11,249 bases of DNA, taken from assembly GCA_035291545.1 (NCBI GenBank), contig DATDRW010000045.1:1-11249 (forward strand), given 5' to 3'. This document shows positions 6,528 through 11,249 of the stretch, piece by piece (position 1 is the first letter of the stretch; each line of letters begins with the position of its first letter). The notes under the pieces are model-generated. The model was not told the DNA's origin, did not search any database, and saw nothing but the letters and a program-made list of their open reading frames with translations. The position numbers and the translations under genes are program-made. Origin of the DNA: UBA11373 sp035291545. Lineage in GTDB: Bacteria > Actinomycetota > Acidimicrobiia > Spongiisociales > UBA11373.

Positions 6528-6601
6528 TGGGCCGGGAGGGAATCGAACCCTCAACCGCCGGGTTAAAAGCCCGTTGCTCTGCCTAGTTGAGCTACCGGCC
6601 C
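6528..6601 (-). tRNA. tRNA-Lys (anticodon UUU)
   Basis: The minus strand folds into a full cloverleaf of 74 nt: acceptor GGGCCGG/CCGGCCC, D stem GCTC/GAGC, anticodon arm ACGGG-CTTTTAA-CCCGG hmm with wobble-free outer pairs, and T arm GAGGG-TTCGATT-CCCTC. The anticodon TTT occupies 6567-6565. The discriminator is A; the bases that follow are CCG, so CCA is not encoded and must be added after transcription. A TACCTT box (minus strand, 6613-6608) ends only 6 bases before the tRNA 5' end. Confidence 0.95.
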
Positions 6602-6607
6602 GCTCCG

Positions 6608-6613
6608 AAGGTA
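6608..6613 (-). promoter_or_regulatory. Candidate -10 box TACCTT close to tRNA-Lys
   Basis: On the minus strand TACCTT lies 6 bases from the first tRNA nucleotide. If it is the real -10 box, the transcript starts at or next to the mature 5' end and has almost no leader for RNase P to remove. A more distant promoter upstream of the sulfotransferase stop is the alternative. Confidence 0.3.
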
Positions 6614-6628
6614 GCGGGCTCAGCCCGC
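6614..6628 (-). terminator. Hairpin over the sulfotransferase stop codon
   Basis: GCGGGC-TCA-GCCCGC is a perfect 6-bp inverted repeat whose 3-base loop is the TGA stop codon itself (minus strand). There is no T tract, so it is at most a weak terminator or an mRNA 3' end stabiliser. Confidence 0.3.
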
Positions 6629-7471
6629 AGTGGGGTCACCGGTGACCTTGCGCACCCAGCGCCGGTACCCGAGGCGCCATTTGGCGACATAGGCGACATA
6701 GGCCGGCCGGGCGTACTGGCGAAACCGGGTCATGCGGGCATTGCGCTCCCGGAACGCCGCCACCGCCTCGTCGAGACCCGGCCCGTACTCGGCGCGCTGT
6801 TTGGGGAACACCTCTTCGACGGCGTACTCCCACAACGCGAGGTCGTGTCGGTTGACCACCTCCAACAACGAGCGCGTCGCCGGATCGGAGAGCAGGTGCT
6901 TCTTGATCTCGTCGGAGGGCGCCACCCACTTCGAGGCGTAGCGGATGTCGGGGATTCCCACCGCCTGCTGCATCAGTATCAGCGATTCGTCGAAGCGGTC
7001 GGAGCGCCCCACGAAGGAGAAATGCCCGAGGAGGGCGATGGCCTCGTCGGCCGTGCCATCGGGACCGGCGACGATCCGGGTCTGGCGGTCGCGGACCGCA
7101 TCGTGGGTGATCCACTCATCGAAGTCGAGGTCGATCCCGCCGCGCTGCACGTCGTATTGGTAGTGCGAAGCAGTGCGCTCCAGCGGATCGCGCAGGAAGG
7201 TCACCCACTGGATGTCGCCCACCACGGACTCGAGCCCGGCGTACACCCGGAGGCAGTGGCCGAGGGCGCTGTCGAGACGGGGGTACCAGCGGGCCATCAC
7301 CCTGCGCAGCTCATCCGGCGTCATGTGAGGTGCACCCGGGTCGAGGGGGAGCACGTCGCAGTGCCGCCACCCGAACGACCCCTTGAACACACTCGCCAGC
7401 GTGGTCCCCGCGGTCTTGTGGATGTGGACGACGCCGATCACCCTGATGGCATCGGACGGCACGAGCCGCAT
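6620..7471 (-). CDS. Sulfotransferase family protein
   Basis: A 283-aa PAPS-dependent sulfotransferase-like protein, predicted to pass sulfate from 3'-phosphoadenylyl sulfate to a hydroxyl of a carbohydrate or lipid. The N-terminal 5'-phosphosulfate loop reads VVHIHKTAGTTLASVFKGSF (about residues 12-31), and the 3'-phosphate motif reads VTFLRDPLERTASHYQY near residue 94, with the Arg and Ser expected of the family. The rest is charged and lacks a membrane helix, so this soluble form differs from animal Golgi enzymes. The acceptor is unknown and no partner sulfation genes are nearby. ATG 7471 is chosen: the frame is open to 7555, but that start would run into the divergent kinase gene and adds 28 residues without family features. 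No convincing Shine-Dalgarno or TANNNT box was found for it. Confidence 0.82.
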   Translation of the reverse strand: MRLVPSDAIRVIGVVHIHKTAGTTLASVFKGSFGWRHCDVLPLDPGAPHMTPDELRRVMARWYPRLDSALGHCLRVYAGLESVVGDIQWVTFLRDPLERTASHYQYDVQRGGIDLDFDEWITHDAVRDRQTRIVAGPDGTADEAIALLGHFSFVGRSDRFDESLILMQQAVGIPDIRYASKWVAPSDEIKKHLLSDPATRSLLEVVNRHDLALWEYAVEEVFPKQRAEYGPGLDEAVAAFRERNARMTRFRQYARPAYVAYVAKWRLGYRRWVRKVTGDPTAG

Positions 7472-7506
7472 GTTGAGCGCTTGCCGCGTCGGAGGGGCAC
7501 CGGCGA

Positions 7507-7535
7507 TACCCTCGCCCAACACCGAATTGAGGAGG
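7507..7535 (+). promoter_or_regulatory. -10 box TACCCT and Shine-Dalgarno GAGGAGG
   Basis: TACCCT (7507-7512) predicts a transcript start near 7520. A strong ribosome binding site GAGGAGG (7529-7535) follows, with its central TGA stopping the kinase frame at 7528-7530. The site points 4 bases downstream to ATC 7540, the key evidence for an unusual start codon. Confidence 0.55.
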
Positions 7536-7539
7536 CACG

Positions 7540-8343
7540 ATCCGCCAATCCGCACCGCGCACTGCGCTCGTCGTCGGCGAGGCGCTGATCGACGAGTACC
7601 CGGGCGAGCGGATCGTCGCCGGAGCTCCTCTGCACGTGGCGGCGCATCTCACCGCCCGGGGATGGCAGGCGATGCTGGTCACCCGGGTGGGCGACGACGC
7701 CGATGGGCGACGCGTGGTCGCCACCGCCCGCGATCTCGGGATCGACACCTCCCTGATCGAGGTGGATCCGACCCTCCCCACCGGTACCACCGCGATCACC
7801 CTCGAGCCCGACGGTCACACCTTCGACGTGCGCTCGCCTGCGGCATGGGACGCAGTCGCCGGGCCCAACCCGGTCCCGCCGCACGACGCTCTGGTCTTCG
7901 GCACGCTCCCGCTGCGGCATGCCACCGGTGCGGCGACGATCCGGCGCTTGGTGGCCGCCTCCACCGGACTGGTCGCCGTCGACGCCAACCTGCGGCCGCC
8001 CCACGCGAACCCCGAGGCGATCGCCTGGGTGTTGCAGGTGGCACGACTTCTGAAGATGAATGCCGACGAGGCCCGCACCATCGGCGAGCAACCGGGGGGA
8101 CCGGAGTGGGTATGCGTCACCCGTGGTGCCGGCGGGGCCTCGCTGCACCACCGAGACGGGCGATCGTGGTCGGTGGCGGGGATACCCACGACCGTCGTCG
8201 ACACGGTCGGCGCCGGCGACGCTTTCTTTGCCGTCATCATCGACGGACTGGTCGCCGGTGGCGATCCCGGCGAGGTGCTGGCGGAGGCGAACCGGGCGGC
8301 GGCAGAAGTCGTGGCTCGACGCGGTGGACTCCCCGGAACCTGA
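7540..8343 (+). CDS. PfkB-family carbohydrate kinase (fructokinase-like), atypical start
   Basis: A roughly 267-aa ribokinase/PfkB sugar kinase that phosphorylates a sugar with ATP in the cytoplasm. The N terminus carries LVVGEALIDEYPG (residues 10-22 from 7540) and the sugar-binding AGAPLHVAAHLTARG, where most relatives have GGAP. The C-terminal signature DTVGAGDAFF holds the anion hole GAGD at 224-227 with catalytic base D227; KMNADEA is the nucleotide-side segment. It is a little short for the family. The frame has a stop at 7528-7530 and no ATG, GTG or TTG until GTG 7636, which would delete the essential first strand and sugar site. Start at ATC 7540 is inferred from GAGGAGG 4 bases upstream. 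Exact sugar unknown; fructose or a related hexose is likely. Confidence 0.8.
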   Translation: MRQSAPRTALVVGEALIDEYPGERIVAGAPLHVAAHLTARGWQAMLVTRVGDDADGRRVVATARDLGIDTSLIEVDPTLPTGTTAITLEPDGHTFDVRSPAAWDAVAGPNPVPPHDALVFGTLPLRHATGAATIRRLVAASTGLVAVDANLRPPHANPEAIAWVLQVARLLKMNADEARTIGEQPGGPEWVCVTRGAGGASLHHRDGRSWSVAGIPTTVVDTVGAGDAFFAVIIDGLVAGGDPGEVLAEANRAAAEVVARRGGLPGT

Positions 8344-8369
8344 GAGCCACCGCCCTCCGTCCCAGAGGC

Positions 8370-8753
8370 ATGAAGATCCGAATCACGCTCTTGCTGGCAG
8401 TCACCGTGCTCCTCGGCGCCTGCGCCGACGATGCCACCGAAACCACGACTCCCGACGGAGGCGACCCGGCGACGATCACCGGGGTCGAGTTCCTCTACCT
8501 GGAGTCCTACCCCGTCCAGGTCCGCGCCGTCGTCACCGGCGAACTCCCCACCCCCTGTCATGCCCTCGACACCGACGCCGCCGCGGCCGAAAACGGACGG
8601 ATCGTGGCGATCGCGCTCGCGGTCCCTCCCACCGACGACGAGGTCTGCGCCCTGGTGGTCGAACCGTTCGAGATCACCCTCGATCTCGGCTCGTTCGAGA
8701 GCGGCGATTACGTCCTCGAACTCAACGGCACCGAGTACCACTTCACCATCTGA
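8370..8753 (+). CDS. Small secreted lipoprotein, hypothetical
   Basis: A 127-aa lipoprotein with a classic type II signal peptide: MKIR, a hydrophobic core, and lipobox LGAC with the lipidated cysteine at C18. A short Thr/Asp-rich linker leads into a beta-rich domain (about 35-127) containing two further cysteines, in TPCHAL and EVCALV, that could form a disulfide, and ending in GDYVLELNG. That ending resembles small immunoglobulin-like extracytoplasmic domains of unknown function; I cannot name a family. It lies 26 bases after the sugar kinase and is probably cotranscribed with it. AGAGG just before ATG is a tight but usable ribosome binding site. Confidence 0.78.
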   Translation: MKIRITLLLAVTVLLGACADDATETTTPDGGDPATITGVEFLYLESYPVQVRAVVTGELPTPCHALDTDAAAAENGRIVAIALAVPPTDDEVCALVVEPFEITLDLGSFESGDYVLELNGTEYHFTI

Positions 8754-8788
8754 CCAGGATTCCCCCGGCACGCGGCGACGGCACCGGA

Positions 8789-8823
8789 TAGCATCGCCGG
8801 GTTCAGTCATCGAAAGGGGAAGG
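8789..8823 (+). promoter_or_regulatory. -10 box TAGCAT and strong Shine-Dalgarno
   Basis: TAGCAT (8789-8794) predicts a start near 8801. The roughly 27-base leader carries AAAGGGGAAGG (8813-8823), 4 bases before ATG 8828. Unlike several neighbours, this gene therefore uses a conventional leadered mRNA. Confidence 0.55.
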
Positions 8824-8827
8824 CTCA

Positions 8828-9190
8828 ATGGACAAGAAGCAGGCTGCCGGCCTGACGATTCTGGGCGGCGCCGGTCTCGCCATCGGTTCGTTCCTGGCGT
8901 GGGGCGAGGTCATCGGGATCACCGTCAGCGGCATCGACGGCGGCGACGGCTGGTTCACTCTCATTGCGGGTGTCGTGCTGGCCGCGACCGGATACATGGC
9001 GTACAGCGGGAAGCCGCTGCCCATGTGGGTCGGCTGGGTGGCTCTGGTGGTCGGTGCCGGCGTGGCGCTGATCAACTACTTCGACATCTCGGGGGTCGAC
9101 GGCGTGAGCGTCGGCATCGGCATGTGGATCATGCTGGCCGGCTCGGTGCTCGGACTCGTCGGGTTGTTGATGGGCCGCAAGAAGGCCTGA
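8828..9190 (+). CDS. Small four-helix membrane protein, hypothetical
   Basis: A 120-aa integral membrane protein with four hydrophobic segments, at about residues 7-25, 40-58, 63-81 and 96-114, short polar loops and a positive C-terminal tail GRKKA that suggests a cytoplasmic C terminus. Loops are Gly/Asp-rich (SGIDGGDGW, SGVDGVS) and presumably face outwards. I do not recognise a named family; the size and layout resemble small actinobacterial membrane proteins of unknown role. It stands alone, with its own promoter, a strong ribosome binding site and an intrinsic terminator, so it is a monocistronic unit that is probably well expressed. Confidence 0.8.
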   Translation: MDKKQAAGLTILGGAGLAIGSFLAWGEVIGITVSGIDGGDGWFTLIAGVVLAATGYMAYSGKPLPMWVGWVALVVGAGVALINYFDISGVDGVSVGIGMWIMLAGSVLGLVGLLMGRKKA

Positions 9191-9214
9191 GCAGGTCGAA
9201 TTCGGCGTCGAGGG

Positions 9215-9240
9215 ACGGCCCCGCGCGGGGCCGTTCTTCG
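9215..9240 (+). terminator. Intrinsic terminator
   Basis: ACGGCCCC-GCGC-GGGGCCGT is a perfect 8-bp stem with a 4-base loop (9215-9234), followed by TTCTTCG. It lies 24 bases after the stop of the four-helix membrane protein and is the clearest terminator in the window. Confidence 0.85.
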
Positions 9241-9269
9241 CGTTGGGGGCACCCGAGCGGGTGGCCTGA

Positions 9270-9275
9270 TACGCT
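9270..9275 (+). promoter_or_regulatory. Candidate -10 box TACGCT
   Basis: TACGCT lies after the terminator and ends 8 bases before GTG 9284. It would drive the S41 lipoprotein gene with a leader of about 50 bases, or a leaderless 16-codon ORF followed by that gene. Confidence 0.45.
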
Positions 9276-9283
9276 CCGGCGTC

Positions 9284-9334
9284 GTGCGGGGCGGCGCGCC
9301 TGAGCCCCGCGACTCGGTTGGTACGGAGGGGTGA
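9284..9334 (+). CDS. Possible 16-codon leader peptide
   Basis: GTG 9284 opens a 16-codon frame (MRGGAPEPRDSVGTEG) ending in TGA at 9332-9334, whose last base is the A of the S41 gene's ATG (TGATG). The GGAGGG ribosome binding site of the S41 gene is inside its last codons. A TACGCT box 8 bases upstream would make it leaderless. This may be a coupling peptide; it may also be chance in open GC-rich DNA. Confidence 0.3.
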   Translation: MRGGAPEPRDSVGTEG

Positions 9335-10710
9335 TGGCGGTTCGGACGATCGCTCGCGTGTTCCCGCTGCTCGCAGCCCTCTCGCTCACGGCATGCGGGG
9401 GCGGCACCCTTGCCTCGACCACCACGGTGACCACGTTGGTGCAGGAGTCGACCACGACCTCCCCTGCGATCCCCGACCCCGCCTTCGTTCCGCCGGAATG
9501 CGCCGGTGCCGCGGTCACCACGGTTCCCCTCGGCACACCGACCACCACCACCATTGCCCCGCAGGCACTGTCCCTCGAAGAGCAGACTTCGGTCGTCACC
9601 GGCATCGACAACGCCGTGCGCGACCAGTACCTCTACCCCGACTTCAACGGCACAGACTGGGAGGGGGGTGCCGCCGCGCTCAGGGCGGAGGTGGCGCAGG
9701 GCCTCGACACCGCTACCTTCTACGAGCAGATCGAAGATCTGATCACGTCCCTGGGCGACGAGCATTCCGATTTCGAGACCCCGGCCGAGGTGGCCGCCAC
9801 GGAGGTGATGCTGGCGGCGACCAACGACTACGTCGGGATCGGAGTCCTGGCGGTTCCGGTGCCCGAGGAGAACCTGGTCACCGTGATCACGGTGTTCCCG
9901 GACTCCGCCGCCGAGCACGCCGGTCTCGAACCCCACGACGGCATCCTCGCCATCGACGGAATCCCCATCGGCGAGGACGACGCATCCAGCGGGGTCCGGG
10001 TGCGCGGACCGGAGTGCAGCCTGGTGGTCATGAGCGTACGCACTCCCGACGAGGGGGAGCGCTTGATCAGCGCGGTTCGCTTCCGGGTCGAGGGCGCCAT
10101 TCCGATTGAGGCTCGCCTCGTGCCGACCGACGACGGCCGCACCATCGGATACGTCCTCGTCCCCACCCTCTTCGACGAGTCGATCGACGATCAAGTGAGG
10201 GCGGCTCTCGACGCCTTCGGGCCACTCGATGGGTTGATCCTGGACCTCCGGATGAACGGTGGCGGGACGAGCGCCGTGCTCGAGCCGCTCCTGGCGTTGT
10301 TCACCTCGGGCACGGTGGGAGACTTCATCAGTCGCGACGGCAGCCGCCCGTTCGAGATCCAGGCCGACGGCGTGCACAACAGCCAGACGGTCCCTCTGGT
10401 GGTGCTGATCGGCGACGACACCGTGAGTTACGCCGAAGTCCTGGCGGGGACGCTGGGTGCGGTCGGCCGAGCGACGCTGATCGGGGAGACCACCGAGGGC
10501 AACGTCGAGACGCTGCACGGGTACGGACTGCCCGACGGCTCGATGCTGTGGCTCGCCAACGAACGGTTCTATCCCCGCGCCGACCCCGACGCCGACTGGG
10601 AACGCGACGGCATCATCCCCGACGTCGTGGTCCCCTCCGACTGGCAGGACTTCACCTTCGAGACCGATCCGGCGCTGGGGCCGGCGTTGCAAGCGTTAGG
10701 GCAGGGGTAG
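9334..10710 (+). CDS. PDZ/S41-family peptidase-like lipoprotein
   Basis: A 458-aa exported lipoprotein related to C-terminal processing proteases. Lipobox LTAC puts the lipidated cysteine at C21; a Thr/Pro-rich linker (25-78) and a helical N-terminal domain (80-150) follow, then a PDZ-like domain (about 165-250, with DSAAEHAGLEPHDGILAIDG), and the S41 core with LDLRMNGGG (304-311). The catalytic Ser aligns with S365 in DDTVSYAE. The Lys that completes the usual Ser-Lys dyad, 25 residues on, is Asn (N390, in ETTEGN). Activity is thus uncertain; it may use another general base or only bind peptide C termini. ATG 9334 is preferred to GTG 9331 because GGAGGG (9325-9330) is better spaced from it. 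The gene is monocistronic and its substrate is unknown. Confidence 0.85.
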   Translation: MAVRTIARVFPLLAALSLTACGGGTLASTTTVTTLVQESTTTSPAIPDPAFVPPECAGAAVTTVPLGTPTTTTIAPQALSLEEQTSVVTGIDNAVRDQYLYPDFNGTDWEGGAAALRAEVAQGLDTATFYEQIEDLITSLGDEHSDFETPAEVAATEVMLAATNDYVGIGVLAVPVPEENLVTVITVFPDSAAEHAGLEPHDGILAIDGIPIGEDDASSGVRVRGPECSLVVMSVRTPDEGERLISAVRFRVEGAIPIEARLVPTDDGRTIGYVLVPTLFDESIDDQVRAALDAFGPLDGLILDLRMNGGGTSAVLEPLLALFTSGTVGDFISRDGSRPFEIQADGVHNSQTVPLVVLIGDDTVSYAEVLAGTLGAVGRATLIGETTEGNVETLHGYGLPDGSMLWLANERFYPRADPDADWERDGIIPDVVVPSDWQDFTFETDPALGPALQALGQG

Positions 10711-10872
10711 GCACGGTCCATCGTCAATCGTCCACACCTTGTTCTTCTTCACTCCCCACGACACAAGAACCGGACCAAGAACCCCATTCCGACTCGGCAG
10801 CGCCTCGTTGGCTTTTCGGCAGGCTGGAACGATTCCACAAGTGCGCCGCCAAGATCTACTCCTGTATTGGAG

Positions 10873-10927
10873 TGGTACTTGGTACGTGGGTACCTGGTAC
10901 GGCGTCTTCGGCCTGAGGAGTGAGGAA
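10873..10927 (+). repeat. Heptad arrays TGGTACN and TGAGGAN
   Basis: Units TGGTACT, TGGTACG, TGGGTAC and CTGGTAC (10873-10900) are followed after a short gap by TGAGGAG and TGAGGAA (10914-10927). The period is again 7 bp, with yet another unit sequence. Confidence 0.6.
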
Positions 10928-10991
10928 CGGCAGCAGGAGGGGTCCCGATATACTCGCTGGGCCTTCAGGCCGGGCAATGGGTGGTCGGGTG

Positions 10992-10997
10992 TATCCT
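10992..10997 (+). promoter_or_regulatory. Candidate -10 box TATCCT for the tRNA cluster
   Basis: TATCCT ends 11 bases before tRNA-Glu, leaving a leader of about 4-5 bases. TATACT at 10949-10954 is a second candidate with a longer leader. Confidence 0.45.
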
Positions 10998-11008
10998 CGC
11001 CGGACTCC

Positions 11009-11081
11009 GCCCCCATCGTCCAGCGGCCTCGGACGCCGGCCTTTCAAGCCGGAAACACGGGTTCGAATCCCGTTGGGGGCA
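11009..11081 (+). tRNA. tRNA-Glu (anticodon UUC)
   Basis: A full 73-nt cloverleaf: acceptor GCCCCCA/TGGGGGC, anticodon arm CCGGC-CTTTCAA-GCCGG with anticodon TTC at 11043-11045, T arm with loop TTCGAAT, discriminator A at 11081. CCA is not encoded (CGT follows). First of three tRNA genes, 4 bases before tRNA-Asp. Confidence 0.96.
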
Positions 11082-11085
11082 CGTT

Positions 11086-11162
11086 GGGGGCGTGGTGAAG
11101 CTGGAGTTCACGCCGGCCTGTCAAGCCGGAGGTCGCGGGTTCGAGTCCCGTCGCCCCCGCCA
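11086..11162 (+). tRNA. tRNA-Asp (anticodon GUC)
   Basis: A 74-nt cloverleaf plus encoded CCA: acceptor GGGGGCG/CGCCCCC, anticodon arm CCGGC-CTGTCAA-GCCGG with GTC at 11120-11122, T loop TTCGAGT, discriminator G at 11159, then CCA (11160-11162). Its anticodon arm equals that of the neighbouring tRNA-Glu except at base 34. Confidence 0.96.
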
Positions 11163-11174
11163 AGTCGATCACGC

Positions 11175-11249
11175 GGTCAGGTAGCTCAGTTGGTAGAGCA
11201 CCGGTCTGAAAAACCGGGGGTCGACGGATCGATGCCGTCCCTGACCACC
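11175..11249 (+). tRNA. tRNA-Phe (anticodon GAA), cut in its CCA
   Basis: Acceptor GGTCAGG pairs perfectly with CCTGACC, D stem GCTC/GAGC, anticodon arm CCGGT-CTGAAAA-ACCGG with GAA at 11208-11210, T stem GACGG/CCGTC, discriminator A at 11247 and the first two bases of CCA at the window edge. The T loop reads ATCGATG, with A at position 54 where T is nearly universal in bacterial elongator tRNAs. Confidence 0.95.

Larger units (their letters stand above)
10711..11008 (+). other. Non-coding stretch before the tRNA genes
   Basis: About 300 bases without a convincing gene. The only long frames here read through the repeats and the tRNA genes. It holds a small hairpin ACTCC-TGTATT-GGAGT (10858-10873), a heptad array (10873-10927), TATACT (10949-10954) and TATCCT (10992-10997). 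The near-duplicate ACAAGAACC and CCAAGAACC (about 10763-10785) are also here. GC content seems lower than in the genes. Confidence 0.6.

Noticed and set aside
6313..6601. Integrated element attached to tRNA-Lys
   Set aside because: Copy B ends ten bases from the tRNA 3' end, but I see no integrase gene and no repeat of the tRNA 3' end nearby.
7472..7555. Longer sulfotransferase from GTG 7555
   Set aside because: The extra 28 residues precede the first conserved strand and would overlap the divergent kinase start and its promoter.
7636..8343. GTG 7636 as start of the sugar kinase
   Set aside because: It would remove the GEALIDEYPG and AGAP segments needed for the fold and sugar binding, and it has no ribosome binding site.
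10739..11098. A 119-codon frame before and through tRNA-Glu
   Set aside because: It reads through the heptad array, the promoter and a complete tRNA gene, and has no recognisable domain.

Overview
The window is high-GC, densely packed bacterial DNA, most likely from an actinobacterium, possibly Acidimicrobiia; the class is a guess. Supporting signs are strong G/C bias at third codon positions, several coding regions that begin 6-9 bases after a TANNNT -10 box (leaderless starts, common in Actinomycetota), Thr-rich lipoproteins, a class III nucleotide cyclase and a LigD-type polymerase. No phage, transposase, CRISPR array or antibiotic gene cluster is visible, so I read it as chromosomal DNA.

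Layout. Bases 44-1801 (+): a DUF454/YbaN membrane protein, an unrecognised 169-aa protein and a two-domain mercaptopyruvate/thiosulfate sulfurtransferase; the last two overlap by ATGA. Bases 1810-2038: a roughly 230-bp inverted-repeat element built of 7-bp units. Bases 3852-2044 (-): a 602-aa protein joining an endonuclease IV-like TIM barrel to a LigD-type primase-polymerase domain, the most interesting gene here. After a divergent gap of 7-bp repeats come (+) an FAD-dependent oxidoreductase of the DAO type (4025-5389) and a cupin/class III cyclase fusion (5453-6304). Bases 6313-6517 hold a diverged second copy of the inverted-repeat element, next to tRNA-Lys(UUU) on the minus strand.

The right part holds a minus-strand sulfotransferase (7471-6620), divergent from a PfkB-family sugar kinase (about 7540-8343) that seems to lack any ATG/GTG/TTG start, then a small lipoprotein, a four-helix membrane protein with a clear intrinsic terminator, and a PDZ/S41 peptidase-like lipoprotein (9334-10710) that may follow a 16-codon leader ORF. 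After a roughly 300-bp non-coding stretch with more heptad repeats, tRNA-Glu(UUC), tRNA-Asp(GUC) and tRNA-Phe(GAA) run in series to the edge; tRNA-Phe is cut inside its CCA.

Functionally this is a mixed housekeeping region and not one pathway. Two themes stand out: a candidate single-chain AP-site incision plus gap-filling repair enzyme, and a family of 7-bp-periodic intergenic arrays, each with its own unit sequence, lying in five different gene gaps.
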